Shown piece after piece: positions 8,348 through 16,295 of a stretch of DNA of 64,000 nucleotides. The notes beneath the pieces were generated by a model that made no database searches, was not told the DNA's origin, and worked only from the letters and a program-made list of their open reading frames with translations. The DNA is taken from assembly GCA_902801205.1 (NCBI GenBank), contig CADCHE010000002.1, positions 124,001 to 188,000 of the forward strand, read 5' to 3'. Origin of the DNA: an uncultured Bacteroidia bacterium. Lineage in GTDB: Bacteria; Bacteroidota; Bacteroidia; Bacteroidales; UBA932. The first letter of the stretch is position 1. Each line of letters opens with the position of its first letter. A program made the translations under genes and the position numbers.

Positions 8348-9019
8348 ATGAACATCAAAGTCTTTCCTTGCAACCTTCTCCGGGAGAACGCGTGGCTGCT
8401 GTGGGACGGCACCGGGCACGGCGTCGTCGTAGATCCGGGCTTTGCCGGGCCGCAGGAGACCGGCGCGTTCCTGGACTACCTGCGCGCGGAGGGAATCGTC
8501 CTCGACGGCATCTGGCTGACGCACGCGCATCCCGACCACATCCTCGGCGCCGCTGCCCTGCAGCGTGCCTTCGACCTCCCCGTCCGGATGGACCCGGCGG
8601 AGCGCCTGAGCCTGGATGCCGCGGGCAAAATGGCCGGCGCTGTCGGGCTGGAAGTTCCTGATACATCGTTCCGTACGGAACCGCTGACCGAGGGTGAAAC
8701 GCTCCGCTGCGGAGACGCGACCTTCCAGGTCATCTCCACGCCCGGGCACTCGGCCGGCGGGGTCTGCTACCATGATGCGGCCGACGGCATCCTCCTGACG
8801 GGAGACACCCTCTTCGCCGGCAGCATCGGTCGCACCGACCTGCCGGGCGGCGACTACGAACGCCTGATCGTCAGCATCATGGACAAGCTGATGGGCCTGC
8901 CCGGCGATACCGACATCCTGCCCGGGCACGGCGTATATTCGTCCATCTCGCGGGAGCGCGTGGCGAATCCCTTCCTCGAGCCCTGGGGCGAAGCCGAAGA
9001 AGATTCGGACGCGTTTTGA
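8348..9019 (+). CDS. Cytoplasmic metallo-beta-lactamase-fold hydrolase (glyoxalase II-like)
   Basis: A 223-residue protein with no signal peptide. The metal-binding motif THAHPDH is at residues 58-64, followed by STPGHSAGG, LLTGDTLF and the C-terminal LPGHG, the standard order of ligands in the glyoxalase II/YcbL group of thioesterase-like MBL hydrolases. It probably hydrolyses a thioester or similar small metabolite; the exact substrate cannot be read from sequence. The start is set by the -7 box at 8334-8341. The next gene begins 37 bp downstream and may be co-transcribed. Confidence 0.85.
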   Translation: MNIKVFPCNLLRENAWLLWDGTGHGVVVDPGFAGPQETGAFLDYLRAEGIVLDGIWLTHAHPDHILGAAALQRAFDLPVRMDPAERLSLDAAGKMAGAVGLEVPDTSFRTEPLTEGETLRCGDATFQVISTPGHSAGGVCYHDAADGILLTGDTLFAGSIGRTDLPGGDYERLIVSIMDKLMGLPGDTDILPGHGVYSSISRERVANPFLEPWGEAEEDSDAF

Positions 9020-9056
9020 GAATCCATAATCGACGATAAAACTTGAAGATGACCCT

Positions 9057-11564
9057 ATGAGAAAGATGTTACCCATCGTGGTTTCCATGCTTGCGGCCGT
9101 CGCTGCTGCGGCACAACCCGCCGAACTGTTCCGACCGTACCGGACATCGGACCTCCGCATGCCCTCCGTTCCGGTTTTTGTCAATGACCCGTATTTCTCC
9201 GTCTGGTCGCCGTATGACCGCCTGACGGACGGCCCGGTCCGCCATTGGACCGGCAATGAGAAGACGGTCACGGGCCTGCTCCGTGTCGACGGCGCGCTCT
9301 ACCGCTTCATGGGGGCTGAACAGGCGTGCGTCCTCGATGCGGTGGCACCAGCGGCGGATGCGGGCCCTTGGAAGGGGCGTGTGCTCCGCACCGATCCGGG
9401 CGACGGCTGGGAGGCGCCGGCCTTCGACGATGCAGCATGGCCCGAGGAAACGGCCGCCTTCGGCACCAGTCCCGAGTACCCGCATGTCCGTTCGCGCTGG
9501 ACGCAGACGGGGTCCGATATCTATGTGCGGCGGACGGTGGAGGTGAGTGCGGAAGTCGCCGCCTCCGACCTGTATCTCTGCTATTCCCACGACGATGTCT
9601 GCGAGATCTACATCAACGGCGTGCAGGTGGTCAATACCGGAAATACCTGGAAGACGGGGCTCGTCCTCCGTCTGGACGGGGAAAGGAAGGGGTTGGTCAA
9701 GGCCGGCAGGAACGTGATCGCGGCGCATTGCCGCAACACCGTCGGCGGAGCCTACCTCGACTTCGGCCTCTCTAGGAACATCCGGGAACCTTTGCCGTAC
9801 GAAGTGAAGGATGCCGTCCAGCAATCCGTCGACGTGATGGCGACGAACACCTATTACACGTTCGCATGCGGCCCCGTCTTCCTGGACCTGGTGTTCACGG
9901 CCCCGATGCTCATCGACGACCTGGACCAGCTGTCCACGCCGGTCAACTTCGTCTCCTACCAGGTCCGCCCGGCGGACGGGAAACGGCATGACGTACAGTT
10001 CTACCTGGGCGTTTCTCCGGAGATGTCGGTCAACACCGTCAACCAGCCCACCGTGTCCTCCCTCCTGGACCGGAACGGGGTGCAGTATGCCCGGACGGGG
10101 ACGGTTGACCAGTCTGTCCTGGCCCGGAAAGGCGACGGGGTCTGCATCGACTGGGGGTATTTCTACCTGCCGGCGGTGAACGGCACCGTGAGCGTCGCCC
10201 CGGAGCGGGAGATGCTCGATGCCTTCGCACGGACCGGCCGTCCCGCTCCGTCTGCGGAGGAAATCGTGGCCCGCGCCCACCGGGAGATGCCCGTGCTCGG
10301 CTACGTACACGACTTCGGATCGGTGAAGAAGGCTGCGAGCTTCGCCCTGGTGGCGTACGACGAGATCTACGACATCGAGTACATGTACTACCGGTACAAG
10401 GGCTACTGGGCACGTGATGGGAAGACCATTTTCGAGGCCATGGCCGATGCCGCCCGCGACTATCCTTCCCTGATGATGCGGTGCCGCGCCCTCGACCGGC
10501 GTATCTACGACGACGCCTTCTCCTCCGGCGGGAAGAAATACGCCGAGCTCCTTTCCGGCGCCTACCGCCATGTGATGGCCGCCCACAAGCTGTTCGAAGA
10601 CAAGGACGGCAACCTGCTCTATTTCTCCAAGGAGAACAATTCCAACGGCTGCGTGAACACCGTGGATCTCACGTACCCGTCCGCGCCGCTCTTCCTGCTC
10701 TACAACCCCGAGCTCCTCAAGGGGATGATGACGTCGATCTTCGATTACAGCCTCAGCGGCCGCTGGACGAAGCCTTTCGCCGCGCACGACCTGGGAACCT
10801 ATCCGATTGCGAACGGGCAGGTGTACGGTGAGGACATGCCGCTGGAGGAAGCGGGCAACATGCTGACACTGACCGCGATGCTGACGATGATCGATGGGGA
10901 CGCCTCCTATGCCGGGCGCTTCATGCCCCTGCTCCGGACCTGGGCGGACTACCTGTCGGAACACGGCACGGATCCGGCCGACCAGCTCTGCACCGACGAC
11001 TTTGCCGGCCGCCTGGCGCACAACTGCAACCTGGCCGTCAAGGCCATCATGGGCGTGGCCGGTTTTTCGTTCATCTGCCGGTTCGCGGGGGATGCGGCTG
11101 CGGCGGACCGGTACATGGCGCGGGCCCGGGAAATGGCCGTGCAGTGGGAGAAAGATGCCCGCGACGGCGACCACTACAAACTGACGTACGACCGCCCGGG
11201 GACCTGGAGCCAGAAATACAACATGGTCTGGGACTTGCTCTGGAAGACGGACCTTTTCCCGAACGGCGCCATGGCGCGCGAAATGGCTTCCTACGCCCCC
11301 CGCCAGAACCGGTACGGCCTGCCGCTCGACAGCCGGGCGACCTTCGCCAAGAGCGACTGGATCATGTGGACGGCGGCGATGTCCTCCGACGCGGAGATGT
11401 TCCGCTCGTTCCTCGACCCGCTGTACGACTATGTCAACGAAACGCCTTCGCGGGTGCCGATCAGCGACTTGCACGACACGAACACCTCGCGGATGATCGG
11501 GATGTACGCCCGTTCCGTCATCGGCGGGTACTGGATGAAGGTCCTCGTGGACCGGATGCGGTGA
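9057..11564 (+). CDS. Secreted DUF4965/glutaminase A-family protein
   Basis: An 835-residue protein with a signal peptide (MRKMLPIVVSMLAAVAAAAQ). The opening block (PSVPVFVNDPYFSVWSPYD, then HWTGNEKTVTGLLRVDG) is the DUF4964 segment typical of this family. Residues of about 100-240 resemble a galactose-binding-like insert (DIYVRRTVEV, CEIYINGVQV). DUF5127, then DUF4965/DUF1793-type regions follow to the end (NGCVNTVDLTYPSAPLFLLY; WDLLWKTDLFPNG). Fungal relatives are called glutaminase A, but bacterial members sit among glycan genes and the (alpha/alpha)6-like core is also compatible with a glycoside hydrolase. The true reaction is uncertain. Confidence 0.75.
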   Translation: MRKMLPIVVSMLAAVAAAAQPAELFRPYRTSDLRMPSVPVFVNDPYFSVWSPYDRLTDGPVRHWTGNEKTVTGLLRVDGALYRFMGAEQACVLDAVAPAADAGPWKGRVLRTDPGDGWEAPAFDDAAWPEETAAFGTSPEYPHVRSRWTQTGSDIYVRRTVEVSAEVAASDLYLCYSHDDVCEIYINGVQVVNTGNTWKTGLVLRLDGERKGLVKAGRNVIAAHCRNTVGGAYLDFGLSRNIREPLPYEVKDAVQQSVDVMATNTYYTFACGPVFLDLVFTAPMLIDDLDQLSTPVNFVSYQVRPADGKRHDVQFYLGVSPEMSVNTVNQPTVSSLLDRNGVQYARTGTVDQSVLARKGDGVCIDWGYFYLPAVNGTVSVAPEREMLDAFARTGRPAPSAEEIVARAHREMPVLGYVHDFGSVKKAASFALVAYDEIYDIEYMYYRYKGYWARDGKTIFEAMADAARDYPSLMMRCRALDRRIYDDAFSSGGKKYAELLSGAYRHVMAAHKLFEDKDGNLLYFSKENNSNGCVNTVDLTYPSAPLFLLYNPELLKGMMTSIFDYSLSGRWTKPFAAHDLGTYPIANGQVYGEDMPLEEAGNMLTLTAMLTMIDGDASYAGRFMPLLRTWADYLSEHGTDPADQLCTDDFAGRLAHNCNLAVKAIMGVAGFSFICRFAGDAAAADRYMARAREMAVQWEKDARDGDHYKLTYDRPGTWSQKYNMVWDLLWKTDLFPNGAMAREMASYAPRQNRYGLPLDSRATFAKSDWIMWTAAMSSDAEMFRSFLDPLYDYVNETPSRVPISDLHDTNTSRMIGMYARSVIGGYWMKVLVDRMR

Positions 11565-11574
11565 AGCCCGCGGC

Positions 11575-12942
11575 TCAGGAGTATTTCCGCGGCAGGCGCA
11601 GCAGGATGGCCAGCAGGGCGACGGCGCCCAGGGCGAAGGGATAATACAGGTGGGGGATGATGGCCGTGGCGGCGATGCCGGCCAGGCCGGAAGCCATCAG
11701 CATCTGCGCCCCGTAGGGCAGGATGCCCTGCACCAGGCACGAGAAGGTGTCCAGGATGCTGGCCGTCTTGCGGGGGTCGAGCCCGAACCGCTCCGTGATT
11801 TCCTTGGCCAATGCTCCGCTCGTGATGATGGCGATGGTGTTGTTGGCCGTACAGACGTTCACCAGGCTCACCAGGGCTGCGATGGAGAGTTCCGCGCCCC
11901 GTTTCCCGGTGATGCGCCGCGTCAGGCCGCGGATCATCCATTCCAGTCCGCCGTCCTGCCGGATGAGTTCCAGCAGGCCGCCGGCCAGCATCGTCACGAT
12001 GATCAGTTCGCCCATCGAGGCGATACCGTCTCCGCACGCTTTCAGGAAGCCGATCCATCCGACGGATCCGCCCAGGATGCCGATCAGCGCGTTGGCGACG
12101 GTCCCCGTCACCAGCACGGCCAGCACGTCCATCCCGCAGACGGCCAGCACGATGACGAGCAGGTAGGGGAGGATGAGCAGGGGCTTGACGGCCTCTGCTG
12201 CGACAGGCGCCCCTCCGTCCCGGCCCAGGAAGAGATACAGCACCGTCACGGCCAGGGCGGCGGGCAGGGCGATCCACAGGTTGGCCTTGAATTTGTCCGC
12301 CATCGCGCAGCCCTGCGTCTTGGTGGCGGCGATGGTGGTGTCGGAGATGAATGACAGGTTGTCGCCGAAGAAGGCGCCCCCGACGATGATGCCCACCAGC
12401 AGCGCCGGCTCGGCCGCGGTCTGGGACGCGATGCCGGCGGCGATCGGGACGAGGGCGACGATGGTGCCGACACTCGTGCCCACTGCCATCGAGATGAAGC
12501 AGGCGGCCAGGAAGAGGCCGGCGAGGAGCATCTTTCCGGGCAGCAGCCGCAGCGTGATGCCCACTGTGGCGTCCACGGCCCCGATGGCCTTGGCCGATCC
12601 GGCGAAGGCGCCTGCCAGGATGAAGATCCACAGCATCAGTAGCACGTTCCGTTCGCCCGCCCCCTTGGAGAATGCGGCGACACGGTCCGGCAGGTTGCCG
12701 CCCCGGACCGGGCCGATGGCGACGGCATAGACCGACGCGATGAGGAAGGCGGCGGTGATGGGCACTTTGTAGAAATCGCCGGCGGCGACCGACGAGAGGA
12801 GGTACACCAGCAGGAACACCAGCAGCGGGCTGACGGCCATCAGGCCGCTGCCGTTCCCGCGCGGGGCGAAGGTGCCGTCCGAAAGGCGCCCTTTCAGGCC
12901 GGCGAACCAGTCGGAGATGTTTTTCCTGGATGTAAGTCCCAT
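11575..12942 (-). CDS. nhaC: NhaC-family Na+/H+ antiporter
   Basis: A 455-residue polytopic membrane protein with roughly ten to twelve hydrophobic segments. The segments ISMAVGTSVGTIVALVPIA and GGAFFGDNLSFISDTTIAA are characteristic of NhaC transporters, which exchange cytoplasmic Na+ for protons. The malate/lactate antiporter MleN belongs to the same family and cannot be excluded. The gene converges on the DUF4965 gene with a 10-bp gap and shares a 62-bp divergent promoter region with the first deoxynucleoside kinase. Eight bases separate the -7 box from the ATG. Confidence 0.85.
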   Translation of the reverse strand: MGLTSRKNISDWFAGLKGRLSDGTFAPRGNGSGLMAVSPLLVFLLVYLLSSVAAGDFYKVPITAAFLIASVYAVAIGPVRGGNLPDRVAAFSKGAGERNVLLMLWIFILAGAFAGSAKAIGAVDATVGITLRLLPGKMLLAGLFLAACFISMAVGTSVGTIVALVPIAAGIASQTAAEPALLVGIIVGGAFFGDNLSFISDTTIAATKTQGCAMADKFKANLWIALPAALAVTVLYLFLGRDGGAPVAAEAVKPLLILPYLLVIVLAVCGMDVLAVLVTGTVANALIGILGGSVGWIGFLKACGDGIASMGELIIVTMLAGGLLELIRQDGGLEWMIRGLTRRITGKRGAELSIAALVSLVNVCTANNTIAIITSGALAKEITERFGLDPRKTASILDTFSCLVQGILPYGAQMLMASGLAGIAATAIIPHLYYPFALGAVALLAILLRLPRKYS

Positions 12943-12950
12943 ACTCTCGG

Positions 12951-12958
12951 CAAATATA
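12951..12958 (-). promoter_or_regulatory. nhaC -7 promoter element
   Basis: TATATTTG on the minus strand, eight bases before the nhaC ATG, so the leader is very short. It lies back to back with the kinase promoter. Confidence 0.5.
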
Positions 12959-12992
12959 GTGACATTTCCGCAACGGAATCGGATTTTTTTGT

Positions 12993-13000
12993 TATGTTTG
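12993..13000 (+). promoter_or_regulatory. -7 promoter element of the first deoxynucleoside kinase gene, leaderless or nearly so
   Basis: TATGTTTG is followed by only four bases before the ATG at 13005. Transcription starting at the usual distance from the box would begin at or next to the start codon. Confidence 0.5.
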
Positions 13001-13004
13001 TTGT

Positions 13005-13628
13005 ATGCACATCGGAATCGCAGGAAACATCGGCAGTGGAAAGACCACGCTGACCCGGATGCTGGCAGAGCATTACGGCTGGACCCCTAAATACGAGTCG
13101 GTTACCTACAACCCCTACCTGGAGGATTACTACAAGGACATCCCCCGCTGGTCCTACAATCTGGAGACCTATTTCCTGGCCCAGCGCTTCAAGGACCTGC
13201 TGGAGATCTCCCGGAGCAAGGACGTGATCATCCAGGACCGCACCCTCTTCGAGGGCGTGCACATCTTCGTGGCCAACAACTATGCGATGGGCAACCTGTC
13301 TAAGCGCGACTACGAGACGTACATGGACCTCTTCGGCGTCATGGCCCAGATGGCCGGCGAACCGGACCTGCTGATCTACCTGCGCAGCAGCGTCCCCCAC
13401 CTGGTGTCGCAGATCCAGAAACGCGGCCGCGACTACGAGCAGAGCATCAGCCTGGAGTACCTGAAAGGGCTTAACGACCGCTATGAGCAGTGGATCGCCG
13501 CTTACAAGGGCCGGGTGCTCACCGTCGAGACCGACACCCTCGATTTCCAGAACCGCCCGGAGGACTTCGCCCTGATCACCGACCGGATCGACGCGGAACT
13601 TTATGGCCTGTTCCCCTTGGAAAAATAA
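13005..13628 (+). CDS. Deoxynucleoside kinase (dAK/dGK type), copy 1
   Basis: A 207-residue dNK-superfamily kinase that phosphorylates deoxynucleosides for salvage. Visible are the P-loop GNIGSGKTT, the catalytic/base-binding block VIIQDRTLFE, and the arginine-rich lid QIQKRGRDYE. The length fits bacterial deoxyadenosine/deoxyguanosine kinases; base specificity is not readable. The next gene is a close paralogue with the same motifs, and paired kinases of this type are known in other bacteria, where two related subunits can differ in specificity or form a heterodimer. Its promoter is almost on top of the start codon. Confidence 0.88.
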   Translation: MHIGIAGNIGSGKTTLTRMLAEHYGWTPKYESVTYNPYLEDYYKDIPRWSYNLETYFLAQRFKDLLEISRSKDVIIQDRTLFEGVHIFVANNYAMGNLSKRDYETYMDLFGVMAQMAGEPDLLIYLRSSVPHLVSQIQKRGRDYEQSISLEYLKGLNDRYEQWIAAYKGRVLTVETDTLDFQNRPEDFALITDRIDAELYGLFPLEK

Positions 13629-13647
13629 GGCGGTATGACTATTTTTG
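13616..13647 (+). promoter_or_regulatory. Promoter of the second deoxynucleoside kinase gene
   Basis: CTTG (13616-13619), 20 bases, TATTTTTG (13640-13647), overlapping the end of the first kinase gene and leaving a 27-base leader. The second kinase can therefore be expressed independently of the first. Confidence 0.45.
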
Positions 13648-13674
13648 TGAAATTCTACTAAATCAACAACGGAT

Positions 13675-14310
13675 ATGCACATCGCGGTAGCAGGAAATAT
13701 CGGCAGCGGAAAGACGACGCTGACCAAGATGCTGGCGGCCCATTTCGGGTGGACCCCGAAATTCGAATCGGTCGATTTCAATCCCTATCTGTCTGATTTC
13801 TATGCAGATATGGAACGCTGGTCCTTCAACCTCCAGATCTACTTCCTGAACAAGCGGTTCAAGGATGTGGTGGATATCTCCCGCTGCGACGACATCATCA
13901 TCCAGGACCGGACCATCTACGAGGACGCCCGGATCTTCGCGCCGAACCTGCACGCCATGGGCCTGATGAGCACCCGTGACTTCGAGAATTACTCCGACCT
14001 CTTCGACCTGATGATGTCGCTGGTGAGCAAGCCGGACCTGATGATCTATCTCCGCTCCTCGATCCCGAATCTGGTTTCGCAGATCCAGAAACGCGGCCGC
14101 GAGTACGAAAAGAGCATCCGGATCGACTACCTCACCGGGCTGAACAAGCGCTATGAGGACTGGGTCGCCGGTTACGACGGGAAGCTCCTCGTCGTGAACG
14201 TCGACGAGATCAAGTTCGAGAACCGCCCCGAGGATTTCCAAACCGTGACGGACCGCATCGAGGCCGAGCTCTTCGGCCTGTTCCCTTCCGTTGAAAAAAT
14301 CGACCAATAA
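13675..14310 (+). CDS. Deoxynucleoside kinase (dAK/dGK type), copy 2
   Basis: A 211-residue paralogue of the preceding kinase. P-loop GNIGSGKTT, IIIQDRTIYE and lid QIQKRGREYE are all conserved, and the two proteins align over nearly their whole length. Differences cluster in the middle helices (SRCDDI versus SRSKDV; FAPNLHAMGLMS versus FVANNYAMGNLS), where substrate or partner choice could change. The stop is 3 bp from the acyl-CoA synthetase start, implying co-transcription. Confidence 0.88.
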   Translation: MHIAVAGNIGSGKTTLTKMLAAHFGWTPKFESVDFNPYLSDFYADMERWSFNLQIYFLNKRFKDVVDISRCDDIIIQDRTIYEDARIFAPNLHAMGLMSTRDFENYSDLFDLMMSLVSKPDLMIYLRSSIPNLVSQIQKRGREYEKSIRIDYLTGLNKRYEDWVAGYDGKLLVVNVDEIKFENRPEDFQTVTDRIEAELFGLFPSVEKIDQ

Positions 14311-14313
14311 GAC

Positions 14314-16215
14314 ATGAATGAAAGACCGACCCTGATTGAATTCGTGGACAAATACACCCGCGAATTCGCTTCCCATGTGTTCCTCCGCGAGAAGGTGGAC
14401 GGCACCTGGACGGAAACGACGTTTGACCAAACCCGCAAGGAAGGCCTCCGGATCGCCGCAGGCTTGATGTCGATGGGCATCCGGAAGGGGGACAAGGTGT
14501 CCCTCCTCTCCGAAGGACGCAATATGTGGATCCTCGCCGAACTGGGCATCCTGTATGCCGGAGGCGTGAGCGTTCCGCTCTCCATCAAGCTGGAAGAGAG
14601 CAACGACCTGACTTTCCGCATCCGGCATTCCGAATCGCGGTTCGTCATCGTTTCGGGCCAGCAGCTGCCGAAGATCCGCCGGATCGCCGCGCAGCTGCCG
14701 GAAGTCGAGAAGATCATCGTCCTTGACCCGCAGCCCTCCTACGAGACGCGCGAAGTCCCCATGGAGTGGGTGCAGGCCGTCGGCGACAGCTTCCTGTTCG
14801 GCAACCGCGGCAAGGTCGAGGAACGCGCTGCGTCCATCGGCCCCGATGACTATGCCACCATCACCTACACGTCCGGGACGACGGCCGACCCGAAGGGCGT
14901 CCTGCTGACCCATCGCAATTATACCGCGAACGTCGAGCAGGCCCATTCGGTCATCAGCATAGAACCGGATTCCACGATGCTCATCATCCTGCCGCTTGAC
15001 CACTGCTTCGCCCATGTGGCGGGATTCTATACGATGATGTCGTACTGCGGCAGCATCGCCACCGTGCCGGTGGGGGCGAACCCGATGGCCACGCTCCGCA
15101 ACATCCCCATTGCCATCAAGGAGGTGCGTCCCCACGTGATGCTGTCCGTGCCGGCCCTGGCCCGCAGCTTCAAGAAGAACGTGGAGGCGACGATCAAGAA
15201 GCAGGGCCCGAAGGTGGAGCGGCTCTACAACTTCGCGCTCAAGCTCGCGATCTCCTACAACAAGGAATACTACAACCGCGGCGGCTTCTTCCAGCTCTGG
15301 AAGAAACCCCTCATCAGCCTGTTCGACCGGCTGATCTTCCGGAAGGTGCGGGAAGGCATGGGCGGCCGCATGAAGTTCTTCGTGGGCGGCGGCGCCTTGC
15401 TCGACATCGAGATGCAGCGCTACTGGTGCGCCGTCGGCATCCCCATGTTCCAGGGATACGGCGTCTCCGAGGCGACCCCGGTCATTTCCTCCAATTCGGA
15501 AGGGCATGCGATGTTCGGCTCGTCCGGACGGGTCGTCAAGCCGCTGGACATCAAGATCTGTGACGAGGATGGCAACGAGGTCCCGCTCCGCACGAAGGGC
15601 GAGATCGTGGTCCGCGGCGAGAACGTGATGGCGGGCTACTGGAAGAACCCCGAGGGCACGGCCGAGGCCCTGCGCGACGGCTGGCTCCACACGGGCGACA
15701 TGGGGTACATGTACGACGACGAGTTCCTCTATGTCGTGGGCCGCTTCAAGTCGCTGCTGATCTCTTCGGACGGCGAGAAATACAGTCCGGAAGGCTTTGA
15801 GGACTCCTTGACCGACGGGTCGAAGTACATCGAGCAGGTGATCCTGCACAACAGCCAGGACCCGTACACGATGGTGCTGATCGTGCCGGCGAAGGACGCC
15901 CTGCGTGAATATGCCGCCTCGAAGGGGCTGGATCCCGATACCCGCGAGGGCAAGGTGGAGATGCTCCGCAAGATCCAGGCGGAGATCGACGCCTACAAGA
16001 AGGGAGGCACGCACGAAGGGATGTTCCCGGAGCGCTGGCTGCCTGCCGCCGTGGCAGTGCTGCCCGAAGCGTTCACGGAGCAGAACGGCCTGGTCAACAG
16101 CACGATGAAGATCGTGCGCGGCAAGGTCGAGAAGCGCTGGGCCGACCGCATCGCCTACGCCTACACGCCCGAAGGGAAGAACCTCCTCAACGAGCAGAAC
16201 CTCGCGAGCGTCTGA
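14314..16215 (+). CDS. Long-chain acyl-CoA synthetase (AMP-forming)
   Basis: A 633-residue ANL-superfamily adenylating enzyme that activates fatty acids to acyl-CoA via acyl-AMP. The AMP-binding motif YTSGTTADPKGV is near residue 187, QGYGVSEATPV is the adenine/acyl-AMP motif, and TGDMGYMYDDEFLYVVGR is the hinge/ATP motif. A region of about 80 residues (YNKEYYNRGGFFQLWKKPL) between them is typical of bacterial FadD15-like long-chain enzymes. No signal peptide. It follows the kinases at 3 bp; the grouping has no obvious pathway logic. Confidence 0.9.
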   Translation: MNERPTLIEFVDKYTREFASHVFLREKVDGTWTETTFDQTRKEGLRIAAGLMSMGIRKGDKVSLLSEGRNMWILAELGILYAGGVSVPLSIKLEESNDLTFRIRHSESRFVIVSGQQLPKIRRIAAQLPEVEKIIVLDPQPSYETREVPMEWVQAVGDSFLFGNRGKVEERAASIGPDDYATITYTSGTTADPKGVLLTHRNYTANVEQAHSVISIEPDSTMLIILPLDHCFAHVAGFYTMMSYCGSIATVPVGANPMATLRNIPIAIKEVRPHVMLSVPALARSFKKNVEATIKKQGPKVERLYNFALKLAISYNKEYYNRGGFFQLWKKPLISLFDRLIFRKVREGMGGRMKFFVGGGALLDIEMQRYWCAVGIPMFQGYGVSEATPVISSNSEGHAMFGSSGRVVKPLDIKICDEDGNEVPLRTKGEIVVRGENVMAGYWKNPEGTAEALRDGWLHTGDMGYMYDDEFLYVVGRFKSLLISSDGEKYSPEGFEDSLTDGSKYIEQVILHNSQDPYTMVLIVPAKDALREYAASKGLDPDTREGKVEMLRKIQAEIDAYKKGGTHEGMFPERWLPAAVAVLPEAFTEQNGLVNSTMKIVRGKVEKRWADRIAYAYTPEGKNLLNEQNLASV

Positions 16216-16242
16216 GCCGCTGAAAAATCCCCATAAATGAGG

Positions 16243-16274
16243 ATTGCGATTTCCTCGCGGCCGCTGTACCTTTG
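16243..16274 (+). promoter_or_regulatory. feoAB promoter
   Basis: ATTG (16243-16246), 20 bases, TACCTTTG (16267-16274), then a 21-base leader to the ATG at 16296. An upstream in-frame TTG at 16272 lies inside the -7 box and is rejected as a start. Confidence 0.55.
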
Positions 16275-16295
16275 CAGTGGTTAAAAGATTCGTGT

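Noticed and set aside
16216-16262. AATCC/GGATT inverted repeat between the acyl-CoA synthetase gene and feoAB as terminator
   Set aside because: The stem is only 5 bp with a ten-base loop and no T-run follows.
16272-16295. Upstream TTG start for FeoAB
   Set aside because: It lies in the TACCTTTG promoter element, and the FeoA domain begins naturally at MFLSDL.
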